From: Stieleria neptunia
GTDB taxonomy: Bacteria > Planctomycetota > Planctomycetia > Pirellulales > Pirellulaceae
Assembly (NCBI RefSeq): GCF_007754155.1
Contig: NZ_CP037423.1
Coordinates: 496,001-560,000 of the forward strand
Length of the DNA stretch: 64,000 nt
Direction of reading: 5' to 3'
Both the position numbers and the translations under genes were made by a program. The notes beneath the pieces are model-generated. The model saw nothing but the letters and a program-made list of their open reading frames with translations. It did not search any database and was not told where the DNA came from. Positions 44,077-51,495 of the stretch are shown piece by piece. The stretch's first letter is position 1. Every line of letters starts with the position of its first letter.

Positions 44077-44333
44077 CGCGCCGTCGCAGCCCCAAAGCCA
44101 CCGTCTTGATGCCAAAGTGAACAACGCCTGGGGCGATCCGCAGGTTCTGAGCCCGCGTCAATCCTTGCGGTCAATTCTTTTGACGGCGCGCAAAATCGTT
44201 CAAGAAGCGTCCCGGCCGCCTCCCTAGACTCATGGCGTGGAAGGGCTGCATGCCAGCCCGGTTGAAGCATCTGCTTCGCCCCCCGTCCATGAAACCCTAA
44301 CACTCTGTCAAACACAAATTGGATAAGTCTTCG
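44077..44333. other. intergenic region between AraC and SDR genes
   Basis: 257 bp without a gene or a clear repeat. It probably holds the SDR promoter. No strong palindrome for AraC binding was recognised by eye. Confidence 0.4.
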
Positions 44334-45122
44334 ATGAATTTGGAACTCAACAGCAAGATAGCCTTGGTCACTGCATCGACTGGCGGAATCGGCTTGGCGA
44401 TCGCGACTCGCCTGGCTGCCGAAGGGGCGACAACAATTGTCAACGGACGCAGCGAAGCGAGCGTCGACAAGGCGATTGAGAAGATACGTGAGAGTCAGCC
44501 ACAGGCTGACCTGATCGGGCTGGTGTCCGATAACGGGGCGGTCGAAGGCGTCGCACGAACCATCGCCGAACATCCGCAGGTTGACATCCTGGTCAACAAT
44601 CTAGGCATTTTTGAAGCGGTCGATTTTTTTGACTTAACAGATGAAGCTTGGCAGCATGTCTTCGACGTCAATGTGATGAGCGGCGTGCGTCTTGCACGGC
44701 ATTATCTGAAGCGAATGCTGGAGCAAAACACGGGACGCATCATCTTCATCAGCAGTGAATCCGGCGTCGTGCCCGCTCCGGAAATGCCCCACTACGCGAT
44801 GACGAAGACGGCACAACTTGCCGTCTCCCGTAGTCTCGCCCAATTGACCAAGGGAAGCTCTGTCACGGTCAACACCGTGATGCCTGGTTCGACGTTGACC
44901 CCGGGCGTGAAGGAGTTCGTCAGCAACCTGTTCCCGGACGAAGCATACGACTCGGCTGAAAAACGATTCATGGCAGACAATCGGCCGACCTCGCTGATCC
45001 AGAGACTGATCCGGCCGGAGGAGATCGCCGACATGGTTGCGTTCGTCGCCAGCCCACTCGCATCGGCTATCAACGGAGCACCCATACGAGTCGACGGTGG
45101 CCTCATTCCAACGATCGCTTAG
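44334..45122 (+). CDS. short-chain dehydrogenase/reductase
   Basis: A 262-residue classical SDR. Motifs: [12 protein letters not shown] (cofactor), VNGRSE (NADP-type), VNNLGIF (NNAG variant), ISSESG (catalytic Ser), YAMTK (catalytic Tyr/Lys) and the closing VDGGLIPT. The start at 44334 ([12 protein letters not shown]) is preferred to an upstream TTG. It follows an AraC regulator on the same strand. Substrate unknown; 3-oxoacyl reductase-like by general form. Confidence 0.9.
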   Translation: MNLELNSKIALVTASTGGIGLAIATRLAAEGATTIVNGRSEASVDKAIEKIRESQPQADLIGLVSDNGAVEGVARTIAEHPQVDILVNNLGIFEAVDFFDLTDEAWQHVFDVNVMSGVRLARHYLKRMLEQNTGRIIFISSESGVVPAPEMPHYAMTKTAQLAVSRSLAQLTKGSSVTVNTVMPGSTLTPGVKEFVSNLFPDEAYDSAEKRFMADNRPTSLIQRLIRPEEIADMVAFVASPLASAINGAPIRVDGGLIPTIA

Positions 45123-45225
45123 GGATTACCCAGCAACTGCCGAGCAGGTTTGCCGCGATTGCTCTGCCGACCCTTTCCGGGGATTGGGCACGATTTGCTT
45201 CGTAGTAGTCCATACACTGAATCAA

Positions 45226-45588
45226 TCACGGTTTTAGACGCTGCCTTCGTTGGAAAGAATCGATGAAGGGTTCAGTCGCGACGCGAATCAATTCTACCAA
45301 CTCTGGATCCATCAACTGGTAGTCGTCCGGGATGTGCAAAACCTCTACCGTTAGAAATCTTGTTTCACCAGGAAAGTCCGCGAGCAATCGATGGCGATGT
45401 TTGTCTTCCATCACCAGAACCAGATCTGCCCAAGCGAGATCGCCAGCTTGAATCGTCTGTCTCGCCGACCGCGTGGTACCTCGAGACCGAGCCGACACCC
45501 GCGGATCGTCACGATAAACCGCTTCGGCCGTTGGGCTTCGCCACTGATTCTTGCTGCACACGAACAGCACATTGATTCGGTCGGTCAT
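45226..45588 (-). CDS. low-molecular-weight protein-tyrosine-phosphatase-like protein
   Basis: A 120-residue protein with the P-loop VLFVCSKNQWRSPTAE (form C-x4-x-R-S with Cys near residue 10). The family's DP motif appears in IPDDYQLMDPELVELI. It is shorter than the usual 150 residues and its loop (SKNQWRS) differs from the canonical GNICRS, so it may belong to the LMWP-like family of unknown substrates. It begins 4 bp after the methyltransferase stop; the two genes form an operon. Confidence 0.82.
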   Translation of the reverse strand: MTDRINVLFVCSKNQWRSPTAEAVYRDDPRVSARSRGTTRSARQTIQAGDLAWADLVLVMEDKHRHRLLADFPGETRFLTVEVLHIPDDYQLMDPELVELIRVATEPFIDSFQRRQRLKP

Positions 45589-45592
45589 CGCA

Positions 45593-46480
45593 TCATTCCT
45601 TCCATGCACCGAACGCGGCGAAGCAGCTGTTCTTATGCAGCAGTTCCACGTGCGTGAAGCCCACTCGCCGAAGCAGGTCGAGTTGGTACGTCACCGGCCG
45701 TGGCGAATCTTCACGCTCGATGTAGTCGAACACCGTCTGACGGTACTCCGCCCCGCCAATACCCTCAAGGTAGTCACCATACCGTGACCACATCAGCTCG
45801 TGAATCGGCACCGTCTCCTGGACCACTAAATCGGTGATCCAGAACGATCCGCCTGGACGCAGCAGCGAATACACCTTCTCAAACGCAGCCTGCCAGTCGG
45901 CGTCATCTCGCAAGTGATGCAGGACGGCAGCTGCCAAGATCACGTCGTAGCTCTCTTTCGGCAAATCAGCATCGCGAAGGTCGGCCTGCCAGGCCGTTAC
46001 CGAATCGATCCCGGTCTTCCGCACCCGTTGCTCCGCCCTCTCCAGCATCGGTCCACTCAGATCGAGCAAGTCGCTGTGAAACGGTTTTCCGTAGACCTCA
46101 CGCAACTTCAGCGTATTATTCCCAGCCCCACAGCCGAGATCCAAGACTCGCTCGATGCTCGGCGTTATTTGGACTGCCGCCTCGGTAATCAGTTGCATCG
46201 AAAGCGGCGCGTCGATCGTGGCGGACTGGCCCGTTTCCAAGTTGCTAAATCGTTCGACGTCTCCGTCAAATCGCTCGGCGATGTCACGGGTCGTCGACTT
46301 TGCCGAAAAGTCCTTGGGCCGGTACTTCAATTCTGCTGCGTGTTCACGACGCAAAAGACGATCGTCAGATTCCACGTGGCCAGATTGCCTCCGTTGCTCC
46401 CTCTCTTCGGGAGTGCACGGTCCGTCGACGTTCTCGCCAGGATCGATTTCCCGCGGCTCTCCGTTGATTGCATCACTCAC
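45593..46480 (-). CDS. class I SAM-dependent methyltransferase
   Basis: A 295-residue protein. A polar N-terminal region of about 90 residues precedes the methyltransferase fold: motif I RVLDLGCGAGNNTLKL (about residue 112), an acidic loop DLLDLSG, motif IV YDVILAAAVLHHL and LLRPGGSFWITDLV. The FGAWKE C-terminus is typical of ubiquinone/menaquinone-type or trans-aconitate-type methyltransferases, but the substrate is unknown. It is the first gene of a two-gene operon with the phosphatase-like gene. Confidence 0.85.
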   Translation of the reverse strand: MSDAINGEPREIDPGENVDGPCTPEEREQRRQSGHVESDDRLLRREHAAELKYRPKDFSAKSTTRDIAERFDGDVERFSNLETGQSATIDAPLSMQLITEAAVQITPSIERVLDLGCGAGNNTLKLREVYGKPFHSDLLDLSGPMLERAEQRVRKTGIDSVTAWQADLRDADLPKESYDVILAAAVLHHLRDDADWQAAFEKVYSLLRPGGSFWITDLVVQETVPIHELMWSRYGDYLEGIGGAEYRQTVFDYIEREDSPRPVTYQLDLLRRVGFTHVELLHKNSCFAAFGAWKE

Positions 46481-46711
46481 AATGGCGTTCCCTCCTATAG
46501 GTCGTAGATGGAGATTCTACGGCATGACGATATCGAACTCGAGCTGTCGTTACTGGGTATGCCGCGCAGAGAGAAAAAGGTTTAGGAGCAATTAAGACAG
46601 AATAGGCAGTCTGAAGCTTCCTGATTTACCAAGCCGGCTCCTGAACTTTTTTGCTCCTCCCAAATTGCGTCTGAGACTACGTCACCGGTTAGATTCATGA
46701 TGCCTCCATGT
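46481..46711. other. intergenic region
   Basis: 231 bp with no gene, no dispersed repeat and no obvious terminator recognised. Confidence 0.4.
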
Positions 46712-47209
46712 TCAGCGATAAAAATCGATCCAGTTTAACGTGATCGACTTTGGCTTGTCCTCGAACAAGGCTTTGGGCAACTGCATCTCGAAGTAGCCAT
46801 CCCTACCGACCATTCGAATCATCATCCAGTACGGATGCTTCGGAGACAGTGGCGCATGTTCCTTGCCATCCTTCCAAAGTCGCACTTTGCCGTCCTGACT
46901 CGACACCGCAGCTTCAAGCGTGGTGATGCCATTGGTGACTTTAAATTTCTCCAGTCCCTTTAAACGCAACCGCAGCATCACGGTGGTCGGCCAGTTGTCG
47001 CCCCTGCGTGCGATGATTGCCTGACTGATTCCAAATGGGCTTTGAACTGAAATGTGTGCTTTACTCTCTTCAGCTTTGACTTCAACTTTGTCGTCATCAC
47101 GCTTTGTGGTGATTTTAAATGGTGGATCATCCCCGCAAGCGGTGGCGCAATTCGACAGTCCCACGATGGCAGGCAGAAAGATCAGAGTAATGGCAAGCAG
47201 TGGTGACAT
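46712..47209 (-). CDS. secreted hypothetical protein
   Basis: A 165-residue protein with an N-terminal signal (MSPLLAITLIFLPAIVGLSNC) whose Cys could be lipidated (LSNC). The rest is beta-rich (FKITTKRDDDKVEVKAEESKAHISVQSPFGISQAIIARRGDNWP...LRLKGLEKFKVTNG). I do not recognise the domain; the pattern resembles small planctomycete envelope proteins. No operon partners. Confidence 0.7.
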   Translation of the reverse strand: MSPLLAITLIFLPAIVGLSNCATACGDDPPFKITTKRDDDKVEVKAEESKAHISVQSPFGISQAIIARRGDNWPTTVMLRLRLKGLEKFKVTNGITTLEAAVSSQDGKVRLWKDGKEHAPLSPKHPYWMMIRMVGRDGYFEMQLPKALFEDKPKSITLNWIDFYR

Positions 47210-47290
47210 GGTGGCTACTTCAAATCGATTCGTCTCAAAGCGGTTCTCCCTGATCTCAATTCTACCGGCAATAACAAAGTCAGGATAGAA

Positions 47291-47482
47291 TTGGCGTTGT
47301 CAACACCGGAGACTGCGGTGCCAATCACACGACGAAAGTTCTGCGGCATGGTCGGGACGAGTCTTGCCACAGCCAACACCCACTTGTTCGCCGATGGATC
47401 CAAGCCGAAGCCGCTGCGAGTCATCGCCTGCAACATCTTCAAGCTCACTGGCTGGCCACATCAACGCCGTTTGGCTCAGTAA
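47291..47482 (+). pseudogene. truncated Tat-exported endonuclease/exonuclease/phosphatase-family gene
   Basis: The frame reads ITRRKFCGMVGTSLATANTH, a twin-arginine signal, then LRVIACNIFKLTGWP, which resembles the first strand (LRV-x-S/C-x-N) of EEP-family enzymes. It stops after 63 codons at QRRLAQ, long before the usual 270-300 residues. The hairpin repeat and IS4 element follow. I take it as the 5' remnant of a lost gene. Confidence 0.5.
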
Positions 47483-47519
47483 GGACCGTCGGAAGAATAA
47501 GTGGGATAGGCTTCCAGCC

Positions 47520-48959
47520 CAGGGCTGTAAGGGTATCGCGTGACCGCGATTTTTGTGTATTCCCGTGTTTTACGCTACACGGAGGTTCGCGATGTCATCG
47601 AAAGTTTTTGATCGGTTTGTAACCAAGGCACCATTTGCTGTCATGACCAGGGCGCTCACGCAGGACTTTATCGGGAGCGATTTGCAACTGGTTTTCGATA
47701 ACAATCGAGAAAAGCAGTATGAGTACCTCGCCACATTCCAGGCAGTGGCGATGACGGTCGCTGACGTGGCCTTGAATTTCAGCGAGAATTTCAATCAAGC
47801 CTACAAGGAGCACAAAGAGAATCTCGACGTTTCTCGACAGTCATTCTATGCCAAAACCAGAGGCATAGAACCAGCGGTAAGTGAGTCGCTCGTTTCGCAC
47901 GCGGCAAAGCGGACTATCCAAATGCAAGACGCGATGGGGTTCACACCCTGGGAATTGCTTCCAGGTTATCGTTGCTTGAGTATTGATGGGAATGTCTTGG
48001 CGAAGTCTGACAAAAGATTGAAAGACCTTCGAGACGTCAAGGGTGCACCGTTGCCGGGTAAACTAGTCGCGAGGTTTGACCTACAGCGACAGGTGTTTGA
48101 CCGCGCGTACGTGCTGCTTGACGGCCACGCGCAAGAGTCGACGTGTTGCGATCGGATCGTGGATGATATCCAGCCGAATGATGTCGTAATTGCGGACCGG
48201 CATTATTGCATCGTCCCATTCCTCAACAAACTCGCTCAATCCAAAAGCTTCTTCGTGATCCGCCAGCACGGGCGTTTGAAAGGCGTTTTACTGGGAAAAC
48301 GCAAACGCATTGGCCGCAGCAGCACAGGCGTAGTCTACGAACAAGCGTTGAAACTATCTGCTGCCGAAGATGCCATGGTGGTTCGCCGAATCACTGTCAT
48401 ATTGGACTCGCCAACGCGAGATGGCGACGAAGAGATTCACGTGTTGACGAATCTTCCCGCCACAGTTTCGGCTAAGGACGTGGCAGAGGTTTACCGGCAT
48501 CGCTGGGAAGAAGAAACCGCGTTCAATATTTTACAGATGACGCTCACTTGCGAGAAATCAGGTGTCGGTCATCCCAAAGCAGCAACGTTCCTGTTTTGTA
48601 TGTCGCTGCTCGCGTTCAATCTTCGACAAACCATCTTTGCGGCTTTGTTTGCGACCCATGACGAATCAGAGGTGGAAGCGATCAGCCACTTTCACGTCTC
48701 AAAAAATGTCTCCGATAAAACCGAAGGGATGTTGATTGCGATCACCGAGGACGAGTGGGCAGAATTGATTCCGACGACAATCAAAGGCCTCGTCGCGATG
48801 CTGAAGAAGATCGCTCGGACGATCGACCTAAAGGAGTACAGAAAATCGGTCCGCGGCCCGAAGAAGAAAAAGCCGCACCGATCAAGGAATGTAGCCTCGT
48901 CTCATGTTTCGACCGCGAAACTGCTAGGATTGACCTAGCAGGATACCCTTACAGCCCTG
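47520..48959 (+). mobile_element. IS4-family insertion sequence, complete
   Basis: Perfect 18-bp terminal inverted repeats CAGGGCTGTAAGGGTATC at 47520-47537 and inverted at 48942-48959, with an 11-bp target duplication GGCTTCCAGCC (47509-47519 and 48960-48970). Length 1440 bp, one transposase gene. All features fit the IS4 family. Confidence 0.95.
47592..48938 (+). CDS. IS4-family transposase
   Basis: A 448-residue transposase from MSSKVFDRFVTKAPFAVMTR with GGAGGTTCGCG upstream. Catalytic candidates: Asp in LSIDGNVLAKSDKR, Asp in VVIADRHYCIV and the Y-x(2)-RW-x(2)-E block YRHRWEEETAFNILQ. A basic C-terminus ends RGPKKKKPHRSRNVAS. Complete frame, intact ends. Confidence 0.92.
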   Translation: MSSKVFDRFVTKAPFAVMTRALTQDFIGSDLQLVFDNNREKQYEYLATFQAVAMTVADVALNFSENFNQAYKEHKENLDVSRQSFYAKTRGIEPAVSESLVSHAAKRTIQMQDAMGFTPWELLPGYRCLSIDGNVLAKSDKRLKDLRDVKGAPLPGKLVARFDLQRQVFDRAYVLLDGHAQESTCCDRIVDDIQPNDVVIADRHYCIVPFLNKLAQSKSFFVIRQHGRLKGVLLGKRKRIGRSSTGVVYEQALKLSAAEDAMVVRRITVILDSPTRDGDEEIHVLTNLPATVSAKDVAEVYRHRWEEETAFNILQMTLTCEKSGVGHPKAATFLFCMSLLAFNLRQTIFAALFATHDESEVEAISHFHVSKNVSDKTEGMLIAITEDEWAELIPTTIKGLVAMLKKIARTIDLKEYRKSVRGPKKKKPHRSRNVASSHVSTAKLLGLT

Positions 48960-49008
48960 GGCTTCCAGCCTGTCATGGCGAAAACGACAGGCTGGAAGCC
49001 TATCCCAC

Positions 49009-49230
49009 AATCAATCCCCGCCACTTCTTCTTCCGACGGTCCTAAGCTGTCGCCAAAGGTCAAATGGCAAAACGTCTTGCGATGGAGCGATCGCCGGGGG
49101 GCAGGCCCCCAGTTCGGTATACTGAACCCCATTTGGACAGTCCACCGACCTACATCAGGAAGCTGACGCTGCCGCAGTCATCTTCCCCCCCCTCGTCAAA
49201 CGAAATTCAGCCAACCATCAGGAAACGTTC
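49009..49230. other. promoter region of the sulfatase gene
   Basis: 222 bp after the hairpin repeat. No gene. CAGGAAACGTTC just before the start gives a weak Shine-Dalgarno. GATCGCCGGGGGGCAGGCCC at 49089-49108 is a GC-rich block without known role. Confidence 0.4.
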
Positions 49231-51363
49231 ATGGACAACCCATTTGGTGCCGTACGTCGAATCTCAGCAAGGCTTTTGCTTGGCGTTGTGGCGATTGCAA
49301 TCGCTCTGCCAGGAACTCTGAACGCTCAGCCGAATGGTTCACGTCCCAATGTGCTGTTGATCGCAATCGATGACATGAACGATTGGCCCGGCTTTATGCA
49401 GCGATATCCGGATGCCATCACACCCAATATGGATCAGCTGGCCCAGCGGGGCGTGGTGTTTGACAATGCGCACTGTGCTTATCCGCTTTGCGGGCCGTCT
49501 CGAGCGAGCATCTTTACCGGCATGAGCATTCCGACGCTCGGTGGCTATCGCGGACAATTCAAGGATAGCGAGGTGGAAGAGCTTGCAGTCGAGAAAGGCT
49601 CGATGCTGCTGCACGGTTACTTCAAGAAACACGGCTACAAAACGATGGCGGTGGGCAAATTGTTGCACCGGCATGTCCCCAAAGGCAGCGTGGACCTTTC
49701 AGGCGGACGAGGCGACTGGAACAGGCTGCCCGACGGAAAACGCCACTGGAAAAGCCAAAAGACCATGACCGACTGGGGACCGTATCCTGGCGACGACACC
49801 GAGATGAGCGATTACAAAGCGGCCAGTTGGGCAACGGAACGATTGGACGAGCTGCACGAGGAACCGTTTCTGTTGATGGTGGGGTTTTTGCGGCCGCACG
49901 TTCCTTGGCACGTCCCACAAGAGTGGTTCGACCTGTATCCCGATCCGGACAAAATCACGCTGCCACCCTACCTGAAAAATGATCTCGCCGATGTTCCCGA
50001 CGCTGCCCGGGAAACGATCAATGACGGCTATCCGCGAACCGAATGGGCCAAAGAAGAGGGAAACTGGAAAGAAATTCTGCACAGCTACCTGGCCTGCCTT
50101 TCATTTGTCGACGCGCAGGTGGGCCGTGTGCTGACGGCGTTGGACGAGAGCCCTTACAAAGACAACACCATCATCGTGCTTTGGTCGGACCATGGTTATC
50201 ACCTGGGAGAAAAAAACACGTTTCAAAAGCACACCACCTGGGAACGCTCATCGAGAACGCCGCTCATCATTTCTGGACCCGAGATTCAAGCCGGACGCTC
50301 CAGCCGCGTCGTCAGTTTGCTGGACCTCTATCCAACGCTGTTGGACATGTGCGGCCTGCCTGAGAATTCAAAGTGTGAAGGACGCAGCCTTCAATCGCTG
50401 CTGGAAGACCCGCAAACACCGTGGCCGTACCCGGCGATCATCCATTGTCGGCGCGGTCACGCAGCGGTCCAAACCGAAACGCACCGCTACATTCGTTACG
50501 AGGACGGAACCGAAGAGCTGTACGACCACACGAAGGACCCGAATGAGTGGACGAATCTCGCCGACATGCCTGAGCAGTCCACCATCAAGGATCAATTGGG
50601 CAAACACCTTGAGCAAGCCGGTCAGGCTGCGAACGATTCGAAGCCCCGATCAAAGTCGTTGCTGCGCGTCGATTTCGACGGCGATTCGGATGACGAGTTT
50701 GCCAAAAAACTACTTAAGAACGAACACAACGAATTAGCCAAAGGCAAAGGCCCTGACGGCAGCGATACCCTGCGGACGGAGTACGTTGGATACGATCGGG
50801 GAAGCGAGCGCGTCGTGGTGCGGTTGCCGCTTGGAAAGGCGGTCGAGCAGGCGACGCTTTCGTACGACGTCTGCTTTGAAGAGGGCTTTCAGTGGGTGCG
50901 ATCCGGCAAACTGCACGGGCTGGGGCCGGCTCGTCCGATCACGGGCGGCCGCCCCCGCAAACCGGACGGCTGGAGCGCCCGGATGTTGTTCAAGAGCAGG
51001 GGGCGATGTGCGACGTATCTTTATGAGCAAAGTGTTGAAAAGACATTCGGCGTCGGTAAGACGTCAAAGCGTCCGGTTTTCACGCCCGGAAAATGGCACC
51101 ATGTTTCGATGCAGGTGAGTGTCAACACGCCCGGCAAAGAAGACGGCTTCGTCCGGTTCTCGGTCGATGGCGAACCGGCGGTTGAATCCCGGAGCATCGA
51201 GTTTCGCGGGGCCAACGAAGCGAACACGCTGATCGAACTGTTCCTGTTCAGCACGTTTCATGGCGGAAGCTCCCCGTCGTTTGCCCCGAAAGATCAAAGC
51301 GGCAACTACGTGACCGTGCATGCCATGTTTGACAACTTCGAGGTCATTGAAGGAATTGAGTAG
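49231..51363 (+). CDS. secreted sulfatase fused to a PL14-like polysaccharide lyase domain
   Basis: A 710-residue protein with a Sec signal (ISARLLLGVVAIAIALPGTLNAQ). Residues about 38-465 are a type I sulfatase close to iduronate-2-sulfatases: VLLIAIDDMNDW (metal Asp pair), the formylglycine motif CGPSRAS, GVWSDHGY-like LWSDHGYHLGEK. Residues about 480-705 form a beta-jelly-roll resembling PL14 lyases (LSYDVCFEEGFQWVRSGKLHGL, WSARMLFKSRGRCATYLYEQ, PGKWHHVSMQVSVNTPG). The fusion suggests one secreted enzyme that desulfates and cleaves or binds a sulfated uronan. Catalytic residues of the lyase part were not verified. Confidence 0.87.
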   Translation: MDNPFGAVRRISARLLLGVVAIAIALPGTLNAQPNGSRPNVLLIAIDDMNDWPGFMQRYPDAITPNMDQLAQRGVVFDNAHCAYPLCGPSRASIFTGMSIPTLGGYRGQFKDSEVEELAVEKGSMLLHGYFKKHGYKTMAVGKLLHRHVPKGSVDLSGGRGDWNRLPDGKRHWKSQKTMTDWGPYPGDDTEMSDYKAASWATERLDELHEEPFLLMVGFLRPHVPWHVPQEWFDLYPDPDKITLPPYLKNDLADVPDAARETINDGYPRTEWAKEEGNWKEILHSYLACLSFVDAQVGRVLTALDESPYKDNTIIVLWSDHGYHLGEKNTFQKHTTWERSSRTPLIISGPEIQAGRSSRVVSLLDLYPTLLDMCGLPENSKCEGRSLQSLLEDPQTPWPYPAIIHCRRGHAAVQTETHRYIRYEDGTEELYDHTKDPNEWTNLADMPEQSTIKDQLGKHLEQAGQAANDSKPRSKSLLRVDFDGDSDDEFAKKLLKNEHNELAKGKGPDGSDTLRTEYVGYDRGSERVVVRLPLGKAVEQATLSYDVCFEEGFQWVRSGKLHGLGPARPITGGRPRKPDGWSARMLFKSRGRCATYLYEQSVEKTFGVGKTSKRPVFTPGKWHHVSMQVSVNTPGKEDGFVRFSVDGEPAVESRSIEFRGANEANTLIELFLFSTFHGGSSPSFAPKDQSGNYVTVHAMFDNFEVIEGIE

Positions 51364-51495
51364 CAGTTTCGCAGTCAAATCAAGGTTCTGGCTCCCCTCG
51401 CATCCAATACTCTGCGGAGACCTGGCGAGCCACGGCAAATGAGTGTTTGCAAGACGTCTGGCAAAGGTTGCGAAAGTCGAACTGAGGTGCGGCGC
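51364..51495. other. short unique stretch after the sulfatase gene
   Basis: 132 bp without gene or recognised repeat; the first partial unit of the 478-bp array begins near 51496. Confidence 0.4.

Larger units (their letters stand above)
47501..49008. repeat. GTGGGATAGGCTTCCAGCC hairpin, copy 4, split by IS4
   Basis: The left arm GTGGGATAGGCTTCCAGCC is at 47501-47519; the right remainder, starting GGCTTCCAGCCTGTC and ending TCCCAC, is at 48960-49008. The 11-base GGCTTCCAGCC appears on both sides of the IS as target duplication. Confidence 0.88.

Noticed and set aside
47291..47482. Complete small Tat-exported protein
   Set aside because: The first strand resembles a much longer EEP-family enzyme and the frame stops just before repeat and IS DNA, so a truncated gene is more likely.
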